Assembly (NCBI GenBank): GCA_002154345.1
Contig: MUNB01000135.1
Coordinates: 1-43,855 of the forward strand
Source of the DNA: Streptomyces griseus
GTDB taxonomy: Bacteria; Actinomycetota; Actinomycetes; Streptomycetales; Streptomycetaceae
Direction of reading: 5' to 3'
Length of the DNA: 43,855 bases
Part shown: in pieces, positions 32,188 to 40,668 of the stretch
Position numbering within the stretch: the first letter of the stretch is position 1
Layout of the letters: each line of letters opens with the position of its first letter
Translations under genes and position numbers: made by a program
Notes under the pieces: model-generated
Seen by the model: the letters and a program-made list of their open reading frames with translations, nothing else
Told to the model about the DNA's origin: nothing
The model's database searches: none

Positions 32188-33030
32188 CTAAATGCGGCCG
32201 AGTTGGGACAGAACCTGCTTCGGGCGGTTGGTGATGATCGCCTCCACGCCGAGTTCGGCGCACAGCTCGACGTCGGCCGGTTCGTTCACGGTCCACACGT
32301 GCACCCGGTGCCCCGCCCGGTGCAGCCGCTCGATGTATCCGGGGTGGCTGCGCACGATCCGCATGCCGGGCCCCGCGATCCGGGCCCCGGCGGGCAGCCG
32401 CCCGTCGCGCATCCGGGGCGAGACGAACTGCATCAGATAGACCGTGGGCAGCGTGGGCGCGGCCGCCTGGACGCGGTGGAGCGAGCGGGCGGAGAAGCTC
32501 ATGACGCGGATGGGCGAGGGGGAGGGGTCCTCGGCGGACGGATCGGCCAGCCCGAAGCGGTTCAGCAGCTGCAGCAGCCGCTCCTCGACCTGTCCGGCCC
32601 AGCGGGTGGGGTGCTTCGTCTCGATGGCCAGCTGCAGCTGCCGCCCGGTGGCCCGTACCTCGGTGAAGAGCTCCAGCAGCCGTTCCAGGGTGAGTACGGA
32701 GGTGAGCTCGCCCGGCACCGGATCCCAGTCGGGCGACTCCTCGCGGTCCTTCCAGGAGCCGAAGTCGAGGGCGGCGAGGTCGGCGAGCTCCAGGGCCGAC
32801 ACGGCGCCGCGCCCGTTGGACGTACGGTTCACCCGCCGGTCGTGGACGCAGACGAGCTGGCCGTCGGCGGTGAGCCGGACATCGCACTCCAAGGCGTCGG
32901 CACCGTCCTCGATCGCCTTGCGATAGGCGGCCAGGGTGTGCTCGGGGGCGTCCTCGGAGGCCCCGCGGTGGGCGATGACCTGGATGGAGGTGTGCGCGCT
33001 GCGCTGCCGTGCGTGGGTCACCCGCGCCAT
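32188..33030 (-). CDS. Glycerophosphodiester phosphodiesterase
   Basis: 280 aa, cytosolic. TIM-barrel GDPD signature: VIAHRGASEDAPEHTLAAY (catalytic His), GADALECDVRLTADGQLVCVHD (metal Glu/Asp and second His), IETKHP, and VWTVNEP near the C-terminus. It hydrolyses deacylated phospholipids to glycerol-3-phosphate and an alcohol. ATG 33030 chosen; a GTG at 33060 is in frame. No signal peptide, unlike secreted GDPDs. It is the likely first gene on the minus strand upstream of the RsbW-like gene (171-bp gap) and is divergent from HtrA. Confidence 0.92.
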   Translation of the reverse strand: MARVTHARQRSAHTSIQVIAHRGASEDAPEHTLAAYRKAIEDGADALECDVRLTADGQLVCVHDRRVNRTSNGRGAVSALELADLAALDFGSWKDREESPDWDPVPGELTSVLTLERLLELFTEVRATGRQLQLAIETKHPTRWAGQVEERLLQLLNRFGLADPSAEDPSPSPIRVMSFSARSLHRVQAAAPTLPTVYLMQFVSPRMRDGRLPAGARIAGPGMRIVRSHPGYIERLHRAGHRVHVWTVNEPADVELCAELGVEAIITNRPKQVLSQLGRI

Positions 33031-33231
33031 GGTGTCACCGCCGCGGGGGTGGCTGAGCACATGTCACCCTGGAGGTCTGTTTTGTCGGATGTAAAGATTG
33101 GTGTGCGGATGCACAGGTCCTGCTTACAGTGGCCCGACGTGTTGTGGGAAAAGCTGACCGTAGACACGTGCACAGCGGATTTCTTGCCGAACGCCGACTG
33201 GATGCCGAGTGGAACCGAGGAGTAAAGAGCT

Positions 33232-34938
33232 GTGAGCACCGAGAACGAGGGCAACGAGGACCACGCGGTACCGGCCGTGCCGTCCGTTCCGTCAGCACCT
33301 CCCGTGCCGGCCGACACTCCTGAACCGGCGACCGGCGGAGCCACACCGCCGGCGGCCCCGGCCCCGGCCCCGGCCCAGGACGCCACGCACGGAACGGCAC
33401 CTGAGACGGCGCCCGGACCCGCTGACCCCGTGCAGGACACCGCGCGCCTTCCCGTGCACGAGACCGGCGCGCCGGAGACCACCCCGCACGCCCCCGGCGC
33501 CCCGGCGCACGCCGAAGCACCGCGCCACAACCCCACGCACCAGGGCGCTCCGGCCACACCCGCGTACGGCCAGGCCGCGCAGCCGTCCCCGCCGCCGCAG
33601 CCGCCCCAGCACTCCCCTTACGGCGCGCCGTCCGAACTCCCCGCAGGCGCGGCCTCCTGGCCCCCGCCCCCGCCCGCGGTCCCGTCGTACGCCGGCGGGA
33701 ACACCGGTCACGCGTCCGGTCACGCGTCCGGCGGTATCGGCAACGGCAGCGGTCACGGCCCGGTCTGGGGCGCTCCGGTCCCGCCCGGCACGGATCCCGC
33801 GGGCGGCAAGAACGGCAAGAGCCGGGCCGGCGGTCTGGTGGCGGCCGTGGCCGTGGCCGCGCTCGTCGCGGGCGGCATCGGCGGCGCCCTCGGCTACTGG
33901 GCGGCCGACCGCAACGACAACGGCTCCTCCGGCAACTCGACGACCATCTCGGCGTCGGACACCCCGAGGGACCTGAAGCGCCCGGCGGGCACGGTGGCCG
34001 GGGTCGCGGCGAAGGCGCTCCCCAGTGTGGTCACCATCGACGCGCAGGGCGGCGACGGCGAGGGCGGCACGGGCACCGGCTTCGTGTACGACAAGGAAGG
34101 CCACATCCTCACCAACAACCACGTGGTGGCCTCCGCCGCGGAGTCCGGCGAACTGTCGGCGACCTTCTCCGACGGCAAGAAGTACGCCGCCGAGGTGGTC
34201 GGCCGGGCGCAGGGCTACGACGTGGCGGTCCTGAAGCTGAAGAACCCGCCCGCGGGCCTGACGCCCCTCCCGCTCGGCAACTCGGAGAGCGTGGCGGTCG
34301 GCGACTCGACGATCGCGATCGGCGCGCCCTTCGGCCTGTCCAACACGGTCACCACGGGCATCATCAGCGCGAAGAACCGCCCGGTGGCCTCCGGGGACGG
34401 CCAGAGCAACAAGAACTCCTACATGAGCGCCCTGCAGACCGACGCCTCGATCAACCCGGGCAACTCCGGCGGCCCGTTGCTGGACGCGACGGGCGCGGTC
34501 ATCGGCATCAACTCCGCGATCCAGTCGACCGGCGGCGGCCTCGGCCAGTCCCAGGCCGGCTCCATCGGCCTCGGCTTCGCGATCCCGATCAACCAGGCCA
34601 AGAACGTCGCCGAGCAGCTGATCAAGACCGGCAAGCCGGTCTACCCGGTGATCGGCGCGACGGTGACGATGGAGGAGAAGACGGGCGGCGCGGCCATCTC
34701 CGCCGAGGGCGCGGGCGGCACCCCCGCCGTCACCCCGGACGGCCCGGCGGCCAAGGCGGGCCTCAAGGCGGGCGACGTGATCACGAAGTTCAACGACACC
34801 GTGATCGACAGCGGCCCGACCCTGATCGGCGAGATCTGGACCCGCAAGCCGGGCGAGAAGGTCACCCTGACGTACGAGCGCGACGGCAAGACGGCCACGG
34901 CCGAAGTCACCCTGGGCCAGCGCGAGGGCGACAGCTGA
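33232..34938 (+). CDS. HtrA/DegP-like membrane-anchored serine protease with PDZ domain
   Basis: 568 aa. A long Pro/Ala-rich cytoplasmic N-terminus (about 1-195) precedes a single transmembrane helix (about 202-223, LVAAVAVAALVAGGIGGALGYWAA). The trypsin-like domain has His297 (NNHVVAS), Asp330 (GYDVAVLKL) and Ser412 (NPGNSGGPLLD), a full triad, followed by one PDZ domain (about 465-560, GPAAKAGLKAGDVITKFNDTVI). It acts outside the membrane in envelope protein quality control. GGAG is 11 nt upstream of GTG 33232. Alone in its transcription unit; related proteins in Streptomyces respond to envelope stress. Confidence 0.94.
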   Translation: MSTENEGNEDHAVPAVPSVPSAPPVPADTPEPATGGATPPAAPAPAPAQDATHGTAPETAPGPADPVQDTARLPVHETGAPETTPHAPGAPAHAEAPRHNPTHQGAPATPAYGQAAQPSPPPQPPQHSPYGAPSELPAGAASWPPPPPAVPSYAGGNTGHASGHASGGIGNGSGHGPVWGAPVPPGTDPAGGKNGKSRAGGLVAAVAVAALVAGGIGGALGYWAADRNDNGSSGNSTTISASDTPRDLKRPAGTVAGVAAKALPSVVTIDAQGGDGEGGTGTGFVYDKEGHILTNNHVVASAAESGELSATFSDGKKYAAEVVGRAQGYDVAVLKLKNPPAGLTPLPLGNSESVAVGDSTIAIGAPFGLSNTVTTGIISAKNRPVASGDGQSNKNSYMSALQTDASINPGNSGGPLLDATGAVIGINSAIQSTGGGLGQSQAGSIGLGFAIPINQAKNVAEQLIKTGKPVYPVIGATVTMEEKTGGAAISAEGAGGTPAVTPDGPAAKAGLKAGDVITKFNDTVIDSGPTLIGEIWTRKPGEKVTLTYERDGKTATAEVTLGQREGDS

Positions 34939-35023
34939 CCGGCTAGGCTGTCCCACGCGTCGACCGGCCCCACCCGGGCCTGACGGCCCATCGGCTTGCA
35001 CAGCGACGGGGCCGCCGACGCGG

Positions 35024-35113
35024 GGTGGGTTGCCCGAGCGGCCTAAGGGAACGGTCTTGAAAACCGTCGTGGCAGCGATGTCACCGTGGGTTCAAATCCC
35101 ACACCCACCGCCA
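35024..35113 (+). tRNA. tRNA-Ser(UGA)
   Basis: Acceptor GGTGGGT (35024-35030) pairs with ACCCACC (35103-35109); discriminator G and encoded CCA follow. Anticodon stem ACGGT/ACCGT with loop CTTGAAA gives TGA. T arm GTGGG-TTCAAAT-CCCAC. A long variable arm, as expected for serine. Its 3' end is the integration site of the element that follows; the tRNA is intact. Confidence 0.97.
35064..35113 (+). other. Probable att site (3' half of tRNA-Ser)
   Basis: AICE integrases recombine within the 3' part of a tRNA gene and restore it. The integrase gene starts its product 137 bp away and points at this tRNA. The exact core cannot be fixed because the other att copy lies beyond 43855. Confidence 0.5.
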
Positions 35114-35133
35114 GATCAGAGAAGTAGCAGGTC

Positions 35134-35168
35134 AGAGGGCGGGTCTCCGAAACGGGGACCCGCCCTCT
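35134..35168. terminator. Hairpin terminator between tRNA-Ser and int
   Basis: Perfect 12-bp stem (35134-35145 with 35157-35168), 11-nt loop, 20 bp after the tRNA CCA and 82 bp from the int stop. It may stop both the tRNA and int transcripts. It lies on the element side of the likely att core. Confidence 0.75.
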
Positions 35169-35249
35169 GCGCTCACCTTGTCTCACCTCACACCCCTGAT
35201 TCCCGGTGCCGACCAGGGCGTGTGGGCCATACGCGGGCCAGGATCTGCC

Positions 35250-36653
35250 CTACTCCTCGGCGCGAAGCCCCAGCTCAACGAGCCGGTTGGCTGCTGCCGA
35301 CCCGCCCTTGAGCAGCTTGGCGTAGAACCGGTAGAGCACCGCGAGGCTGTGGCCGGCGCGGTAGGCGGCCTCTACCGGGTCCATGCCGGATTTGATCCAT
35401 AGCGAGATCGCGGCGTGCCGAAGGGAGTACGGGACCTCTGCCAGTGCGGTCCGAAGCTCCTGCTCGCTGAGCACGACCTTCCTCGCCTCGCTCCAGACCT
35501 CGGAGTATTCGTTCGACGTCAGACGACCGCCGCGCACCGCCCGAAACAGCCGGCCGTCCGGTGCGACACCGAAGCGCGCGATGTGGGCGCGGACCATGCG
35601 CACGTATACCGGCGGGACGGGAACGGCCCGTACGGCCTTCCGCGCCCGATGCTTCAGTCCGCGCTCGTCGTGGGACTTCCCGCTGTCGGTCCAGCCGCCT
35701 CCGACTTCCGGGTGGCTCTCCGACACCAGCACTTCGCCCCACGCCTCCGGCTCGCTCTCCGGCGGCAGGATGAAGTCCGACTCCTTGAGCGCCGCAGCTT
35801 CGCCGGGGCGCGTCGCCACGTAGTAGACAGAGCCGTAGAACGCCTCCAGTTGCTCACCGCGTTCTCCCTGCGCGGCCACGGCGGCGAGCAGAGCGCGAGC
35901 GAGTCGAGGGCCGGGCACCCACCGGAAATCGACCTCGTCCGAGGCCTGCGGAGCGGCCCAGTCCACCGACAGGAACGGGTGGCGGGTGAGGAGGGCCCGT
36001 TCCTCAACCGCGTATCGGAAGGCGTTGCTCAGCACCATGCGCTTCCGGTTGGCGGTGTTCTCCGCCGCAGGCTTCCCGTTCAGGAGCCGGGAAAGGGCCG
36101 TGAGCGCCGCTCGCACGTGCTCCGGCTTCGCGGCTTCGTCCACCCTCATCGAATGCTGTCCAACCCACTCCAGTGCCTTCCGAATTTCGTCGGGAGGTTC
36201 TTGGGCTTCGGCGCGCGAGACGAGCTGATCCTTCGGCCCGTCCACGGCTCGGAACGCCCACTGGTACAGAGCGGCACGGAGGACGCGGACATCAGGCCGG
36301 GGACCGGGGCCGGTCGTGAAGACGGGTGTCACGACGGCAAGGGATTCCGCAATGCTCGCCCGGTGTTTCGCCGCCGCACCGGGCCACTTCATCAGTGAGT
36401 ACGCCTTGGCGTGCTCGAACCACGTCGGCATCGCGAGGGCAGCAAGCTCTTTCTCAGGGAGCCCAGTTTCCTCGTCGAACTGCTGCCCCGCCCGCAGAGC
36501 GGCCATGAGCTGGGAGCGGCGACCATCGGCCTGCGGTTTGAGGGTGAAGCTCTTCGAGTGCCCCTCGGCTCCAACGCGCCAGCGGACTTCCCAGGGCTTC
36601 GGCCGGCCTTTGCGCTGCCGGATGGACCAGATGACGACGTCGAAGGTGAGCAT
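35250..36653 (-). CDS. int: Tyrosine-family site-specific integrase
   Basis: 467 aa. The catalytic domain has Arg282 (VATRPGEAAAL), Arg412 in YSLRHAAISLW, His435 in AGHS and nucleophile Tyr444 in LYRFYAKLL. The position usually His before LxR (HxxR) is Tyr409, as in many actinobacterial AICE integrases. The N-terminal part contains the core-binding helices. It integrates and, with Xis, excises the element at tRNA-Ser. ATG 36653 has GGAGA 4-5 nt upstream. A tight hairpin lies just ahead of its ribosome site, between xis and int. Confidence 0.93.
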   Translation of the reverse strand: MLTFDVVIWSIRQRKGRPKPWEVRWRVGAEGHSKSFTLKPQADGRRSQLMAALRAGQQFDEETGLPEKELAALAMPTWFEHAKAYSLMKWPGAAAKHRASIAESLAVVTPVFTTGPGPRPDVRVLRAALYQWAFRAVDGPKDQLVSRAEAQEPPDEIRKALEWVGQHSMRVDEAAKPEHVRAALTALSRLLNGKPAAENTANRKRMVLSNAFRYAVEERALLTRHPFLSVDWAAPQASDEVDFRWVPGPRLARALLAAVAAQGERGEQLEAFYGSVYYVATRPGEAAALKESDFILPPESEPEAWGEVLVSESHPEVGGGWTDSGKSHDERGLKHRARKAVRAVPVPPVYVRMVRAHIARFGVAPDGRLFRAVRGGRLTSNEYSEVWSEARKVVLSEQELRTALAEVPYSLRHAAISLWIKSGMDPVEAAYRAGHSLAVLYRFYAKLLKGGSAAANRLVELGLRAEE

Positions 36654-36668
36654 GTCTCTCCATGAAGG

Positions 36669-36692
36669 GAGGGCCCGCCGTGGCGGGCCCTC
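36669..36692 (-). promoter_or_regulatory. Perfect 11-bp stem hairpin between xis and int
   Basis: Arms 36669-36679 and 36682-36692 with a 2-nt loop, all G/C-rich, 16-39 bp upstream of the int start. It may be a terminator or attenuator limiting int expression from the xis transcript, or may change access to the int ribosome site. Confidence 0.55.
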
Positions 36693-36713
36693 ACAGGTCT
36701 GGTCGGTGTGGAC

Positions 36714-36899
36714 TCAGGCGGCTTCCTCGTAGCTGGCGAGCCAGGCGTCAAGGTCGGCGCGGCGCACACGCACTTGGTGGTTGGGGAGCTTGATGAGCTT
36801 GGGCGCGAGGCCCCGGGCGCGCATGCGGTAGAAGGCGGCGCGAGACATGTTGAGTTCGGCGAGGACTTCGGGGAGCTTGAGCATTTGCGGGCGGGCCAC
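36714..36899 (-). CDS. xis: Excisionase (Xis), MerR-like helix-turn-helix
   Basis: 61 aa. KLPEVLAELNMSRAAFYRMRARGLAPKLIKL then NHQVRVRRADLDAWL is the compact winged helix-turn-helix of AICE/plasmid excisionases (HTH_17 type). Binds near att sites to direct Int to excision. GTG start at 36899 with AGGAGA 6-7 nt upstream. Located 60 bp ahead of int; separated from it by a hairpin. The iteron array lies just upstream, so its promoter may be controlled by whatever binds there. Confidence 0.9.
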   Translation of the reverse strand: MARPQMLKLPEVLAELNMSRAAFYRMRARGLAPKLIKLPNHQVRVRRADLDAWLASYEEAA

Positions 36900-36953
36900 G
36901 AGATCTCTCCTGACGGTGAGGTGGGCGGCGTGGTTGTCCGAGGTGTGGATTTC

Positions 36954-37171
36954 TGCGTCACCGCGTCACCTGCGTCATCTGGGGCTGTGACCTGCGGTTT
37001 TGGGTGACGCAGCGGAGTGGGAGTGCGTCACCCGTGCGTCACCTTCTGCGTCACCGGGTGACGTGGGGGTGACGCGGGTGACGCAGGGGTGACGCACGAT
37101 TCGGTGTCTGCGTCACCCCTGCCTGTGCAGGTCAGGGGCCGTTTTCCGTCCCTGGTGACGCAGGTGACGCA
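36954..37171. repeat. Iteron array of GTGACGCA / TGCGTCAC
   Basis: Ten exact 8-mers, at 36954, 37004, 37024, 37035, 37047, 37078, 37089, 37109, 37155 and 37164, in both orientations, plus single-mismatch copies at 36962, 36971, 37058 and 37069. From 37024 to 37089 starts are 11, 12, 11, 11, 9 and 11 bp apart, close to one helical turn. This is iteron-like and fits a replication origin bound by Rep, or an operator controlling xis. The rest of the 36900-37353 gap has an A/T-richer patch (TTAGGAAAAGAG near 37184) and a terminator for rep. Confidence 0.85.
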
Positions 37172-37285
37172 GACCTTCCCTACTTAGGAAAAGAGAAGGG
37201 GGGTGTCTGTAGTAGTGGCGGTGATCCTTCAGGCGAAGTGAGGGGCCCTTCGGGCACGCCTCTTGGGCGGCGTTGCCGCCGAACA

Positions 37286-37329
37286 GCAAGAGGAGCACCC
37301 GGCGGCGTGGCGCGGGGTGCTCCTCTTGC
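37286..37329 (-). terminator. Terminator downstream of rep
   Basis: Perfect 15-bp stem (37286-37300 with 37315-37329), 14-nt loop, 25 bp after the rep stop on the minus strand. Confidence 0.8.
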
Positions 37330-37353
37330 TTGTCCCCCGGTGACCGGGTGCGG

Positions 37354-38838
37354 TCAGAACGCCGCCGCCTGCTCCGGCTGCTCAGGGAGCGGCGGCCCGG
37401 GGCGGCGGGTCATTTCGAGGTAGCGGCCCGCTTTGGTGCGTCCGCTGTCGATGAGGACGCCCCGGGCGGCGAGGGTGGGTTGCAGGCGCTTGAGACGGTC
37501 GGAGAGCACCTTGCCCGTGGTCGGCCACCCTTTCGGCAGGGGGCGTAGCTCATCGCCGCTGTAGAGGCGGCTCAGGGCGTTCAGCCACTCGGTGGACGTC
37601 ATGCGCTGCTCGCCGCCGGGGTCGAGGGTGTCTGCGTGCAGCAGGACGGTCTGCGCGAGCAGGTCGCCTTCGATGACGTCGTCGTTCAGGTCGTCCAGGC
37701 TCACTCGGTACGCGTGCAGCGCTCCGAGCCCGGTGGCGACGTCGAGTTGGGCGCAGAGGTGGGCGAAGTCCGCCATCCGTAGATCGGTGGGGGTTTTTCC
37801 TTCGGCGGCCCGGACCTGGACCGTGAGGTCGAGGAGAGACCCGAGCACGATGGGCAGCACCTCTTCGTACTCTGCCCACAGCTCGGCTTCGGTCCGCCGG
37901 ACCGTGGGCCGCTCCAACCGCAGCGGCAGCAGTCGTTCCGCGAGGTCCGGGCGGATTACCCCGACGTCGATCCCGGTCAGCAGGAGCGGTCGGCGGTAGC
38001 GGGCCCGGTGCACGTCCCCGTCCGTGAACAGGGCGCGCTTCACGCTCTCGGCTCCGGTGACGATGCAGCACATGGCGTCGGACAGGTCCGGCGTCATGTG
38101 GCTCAGGTTGTCGAGGGCGGTGACCCATCCGGCGGCGACGGCCGCGATCAGGTTCTCCTCGTCCTTCGGGGCCCGGCGCAGGTCGCCGCTCATGCCTTCC
38201 ACGATTCGCACCAGCATCCGCCCCCCGGTGGACTTCCCCGCGCCCTGGGGGCCGGTGAGGAACGGGGCGGGGACGGGAACGCCTGGCCCGAGGCAGCCGA
38301 TGAGCCAGGCGATGGCGAGGCATTCGGTTTCGGCGTTGGCGAAGTTGCACAGCCGCATCAGAAGGTCGATGCCCTTGCCGTCGGTGTCCTTGGCCGGCAG
38401 GGGCAGTTCCCCAGTGAGCTGGGTGCGCCGCCAGCACACCTCTCGCGGGTCCGGCACGGTGATCTCCCACCCGGTGGGGTGGATACGGACCGACTGCCCG
38501 TCGGCGCGGCCGAGGTCGAGCCAGGTGGCCCCGTCGAAGCCAGGGGCGACGCGGATGTGTACGGCCTGGGTGGTCTCGGTCATCGCCAGCGCCTCGATCA
38601 GGTCCAGCGCCTCCTTCAGCGCGGTGCCGTTGAAGACGCCGACCCCGTCGCGGAACATGCCGACCATGAGTTCCTGCCGGTGGCTGCCCGTCGTGCCCTG
38701 CGAGCGGATCGGACGGGCGACGGGATGCCCGTTCTTCTGGGCGTAGACGGTGCCGTCGGCGGTGCGGAAGTACCGGAAGTGGGACTGCGCGTAGTCGCTG
38801 ATGACCTCACGCGCCGGGTTCTTCTCGTCCTCGGACAT
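37354..38838 (-). CDS. AICE replication protein, ATPase/helicase-like
   Basis: 494 aa. Walker A GPQGAGKST (196-204), a Walker B-like WVTALDNLSHM, and DVHRARYRRPLLLTGID further on, the arrangement of ATP-binding proteins paired with Prim-Pol in AICEs and phages (D5/SF3-like). N-terminal 190 residues include two mixed beta segments. C-terminus (about 400-494) may be a winged helix for DNA binding (STEWLNALSRLYSGDELRPLPKGWP). It probably unwinds or loads at the iterons downstream while the coupled Prim-Pol primes. ATG 38838 is one base after the Prim-Pol stop. RBS weak (GGGGA). Confidence 0.85.
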   Translation of the reverse strand: MSEDEKNPAREVISDYAQSHFRYFRTADGTVYAQKNGHPVARPIRSQGTTGSHRQELMVGMFRDGVGVFNGTALKEALDLIEALAMTETTQAVHIRVAPGFDGATWLDLGRADGQSVRIHPTGWEITVPDPREVCWRRTQLTGELPLPAKDTDGKGIDLLMRLCNFANAETECLAIAWLIGCLGPGVPVPAPFLTGPQGAGKSTGGRMLVRIVEGMSGDLRRAPKDEENLIAAVAAGWVTALDNLSHMTPDLSDAMCCIVTGAESVKRALFTDGDVHRARYRRPLLLTGIDVGVIRPDLAERLLPLRLERPTVRRTEAELWAEYEEVLPIVLGSLLDLTVQVRAAEGKTPTDLRMADFAHLCAQLDVATGLGALHAYRVSLDDLNDDVIEGDLLAQTVLLHADTLDPGGEQRMTSTEWLNALSRLYSGDELRPLPKGWPTTGKVLSDRLKRLQPTLAARGVLIDSGRTKAGRYLEMTRRPGPPLPEQPEQAAAF

Positions 38839-38839
38839 G

Positions 38840-39667
38840 TCACATCCCCAGAGCGGTACGGGCGTTGGACCACGCGTCGGCGCAGTGCCGGGCGGTTTCG
38901 CCCTTGGTCTGTGCGGCGGCGAACAGTTGGGCGGCGTGGGTGTCGGTGAGGCAGCCGCACCGGCCGTGCGTGGAGAGCACGGCGAGGAACGTCCGGTACA
39001 CCGTGGCGTGCACACCACCCGTCGCAGCCGTGATCCGCTGCGCGGCCATCGCGATACCGCGCTCCAGATAGACGGGGGTCCGGTGGCGGCACTCCCCACC
39101 ACCAGCCGGAACAGGCACGGAGACCGGCCGGACCGGTACCGGCTTCTTCACGACCAGCGCCCGTACCGTGTCGGGCAGGGTGGTCATGGTGCCGGTGCCG
39201 GGGCCGAGCCACCGGGCGTAGACCATGGTCGACTTGATGTCGACACCATCCCGGACCGCGTTCGCGGACGACATCGCCCCCTGGTAGATCCAGTGCTCGC
39301 CCCGCGTCGTGGGTACGGTCCGCGTAGCGGGCAGCGTCCGGCGGGCCCACGCGACCGCGTCGGCGTGGTCCAGGTCGACGACGGTCAGTCCGATACCGCC
39401 GGGGTGGTAGGCGACGGCCGCCGCCTGCTTCCACGCCGTCGCCCATGCGGGCCCGGTGATGACGTCGGTGTCGGTGGTGGCGGCGGCCCATGCGTGGCAG
39501 GGGCGGGGGCACTGGCAGGGGCCGGGGGTCTTCATGTTCGGCCGGCCACCGCACGAGGTGTACAGGCAGGCGGGGCAGTTGGCGAACGGGACCTTGCCCT
39601 TGTGCAGCGGCATGACGGGCACGCCCCGGGCGGCCAGGGCGAGGGCGGTACCCAGGTGGGCGTTCAC
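38840..39667 (-). CDS. Bifunctional DNA primase/polymerase (Prim-Pol)
   Basis: 275 aa. Archaeo-eukaryotic primase fold. Catalytic Asp98 and Asp100 in LTVVDLDHAD are intact; later GEHWIYQGAM...VDIKS...YARWLGPG completes the active-site set. A Cys-rich insert at residues 31-57 (Cys31, 34, 39, 51, 53, 57) probably binds zinc. It synthesises primers for element replication with the adjacent Rep ATPase. GTG 39667 overlaps the methylase stop (GTGA). Contrast with the chromosomal homologue at 28500, which lacks the Asp pair. No extra polymerase domain is fused. Confidence 0.9.
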   Translation of the reverse strand: MNAHLGTALALAARGVPVMPLHKGKVPFANCPACLYTSCGGRPNMKTPGPCQCPRPCHAWAAATTDTDVITGPAWATAWKQAAAVAYHPGGIGLTVVDLDHADAVAWARRTLPATRTVPTTRGEHWIYQGAMSSANAVRDGVDIKSTMVYARWLGPGTGTMTTLPDTVRALVVKKPVPVRPVSVPVPAGGGECRHRTPVYLERGIAMAAQRITAATGGVHATVYRTFLAVLSTHGRCGCLTDTHAAQLFAAAQTKGETARHCADAWSNARTALGM

Positions 39668-40389
39668 GCGGCTACCCCCATAGGACGGATCGCGATGAGC
39701 AGGGCGCGGCCGATGTGCTCGGAGAACGCCGGCGGGATGGCCTCGGTCAGTTCCTCGCGCACGTCGGTCCACGTGATGCCCATGGCTTCCTGCATCTCGG
39801 GGACGGTGGCCTTGCCGCCGCCGGACCCGTACGCGGCGACGTAGGGCCCGTCCCGGTAGACGCCGTGCCGGTACCCGCGCACGTACCCCCGGTGCTTCGG
39901 ATGCGCGGGCCGGGTGATGGTCCAGCCGCCCAATTCGAAATTCCGATGACGGAGGACTCCGAGTCCGAACATCTCGCCGCACAAGGAGAGGTCTTTGCGG
40001 ATCTCGGCGCGGCCGTTGGGCTGCTCGATGACGTACGGCAGCCCGGTCCGCTCCAGCAGTTGGCGGGTGGGTGCCACGAGGTCGTCATGGTCACCGCCCC
40101 AGCCCTGTGAGGCGTTGGTGCCCACGGTGAGGGCGCATCCGGCCTGGCACGGCGGCGAGGAGTGCACGGCGGTGAACCGGCGGATCTCCCCGGACGCGAT
40201 CAGGGCGGCGAGGTATCCGAGTGCGTCGGCCCGCACGAACGTGAAGGGGTAGTTCGGGCGGTCGACGATGTCGACGCCGATGACGTCGAATCCGGCGCGG
40301 TGGTAGCCGGTGGCCGCGCCGCCGGCGCAGCAGAACAGGTCCAGCAGTAACGGCCGCCGGCCGGGACGGTGGAGAGGGGCGAGGGTCAT
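39664..40389 (-). CDS. DNA (cytosine-5) methyltransferase
   Basis: 241 aa, compact. Motif I LDLFCCAGGAATGYHRAGF (AdoMet), motif IV SSPPCQ with catalytic Cys81, motif VI-like VIEQPNG (Gln in place of the usual Asn), RHRNFELGG for motif VIII, and IPPAFSEHIGRAL at motif X. The region between VIII and X is short, leaving a small target-recognition segment (RGYVRGYRHGVYRDG). No restriction enzyme is in the window, so it is a solitary methylase, probably protecting the element from host restriction or marking it during transfer. ATG 40389 overlaps the stop of the 66-aa gene (ATGA). Confidence 0.88.
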   Translation of the reverse strand: MTLAPLHRPGRRPLLLDLFCCAGGAATGYHRAGFDVIGVDIVDRPNYPFTFVRADALGYLAALIASGEIRRFTAVHSSPPCQAGCALTVGTNASQGWGGDHDDLVAPTRQLLERTGLPYVIEQPNGRAEIRKDLSLCGEMFGLGVLRHRNFELGGWTITRPAHPKHRGYVRGYRHGVYRDGPYVAAYGSGGGKATVPEMQEAMGITWTDVREELTEAIPPAFSEHIGRALLIAIRPMGVAA

Positions 40390-40586
40390 CGGGTCGCCCC
40401 TTCGGTCTCGGTGGGCTCGGTGTGGGCGGCGACGATGTCCATGAGCAGGGTCTCGGCGGCCATGAGGTGGCCGACCAGGACGCCGGGGTTGGTGAGGTCG
40501 ATGGAGCGGATGCTCGCGACGTAGGCGCGGGCGGCCTCGATCGCGACGACGCGTGCGGCCTCCCGCACGGCGGTGGGGTGCGTCAT
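40386..40586 (-). CDS. Small AICE protein of unknown function (66 aa)
   Basis: 66 aa, helical, acidic C-terminus (AAHTEPTETEGATR). MTHPTAVREAARVVAIEAARAYV begins it. Overlaps the methylase start by 4 bp, so translationally coupled; it may be a small partner or regulator of that gene. I do not recognise a family. Confidence 0.6.
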   Translation of the reverse strand: MTHPTAVREAARVVAIEAARAYVASIRSIDLTNPGVLVGHLMAAETLLMDIVAAHTEPTETEGATR

Positions 40587-40621
40587 GATGGATGTCTCCA
40601 GTTCTGTGAGGTTCTGGCAGA

Positions 40622-40663
40622 CGAGAGCGGCCCCGGTTCTTTGCCGGATGGGGGCCGCTCTCG
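40622..40663 (-). terminator. Hairpin upstream of the 66-aa gene
   Basis: Perfect 13-bp stem (40622-40634 with 40651-40663), 16-nt loop, downstream of the 84-aa gene stop at 40669. Separates the transfer-side genes from the replication genes, implying a promoter in the remaining gap. Confidence 0.8.
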
Positions 40664-40668
40664 GCTTG

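Noticed and set aside
36954-37171. CRISPR-like interpretation of the iterons
   Set aside because: 8-bp units in both orientations at 9-12 bp spacing are iterons, not CRISPR repeats.
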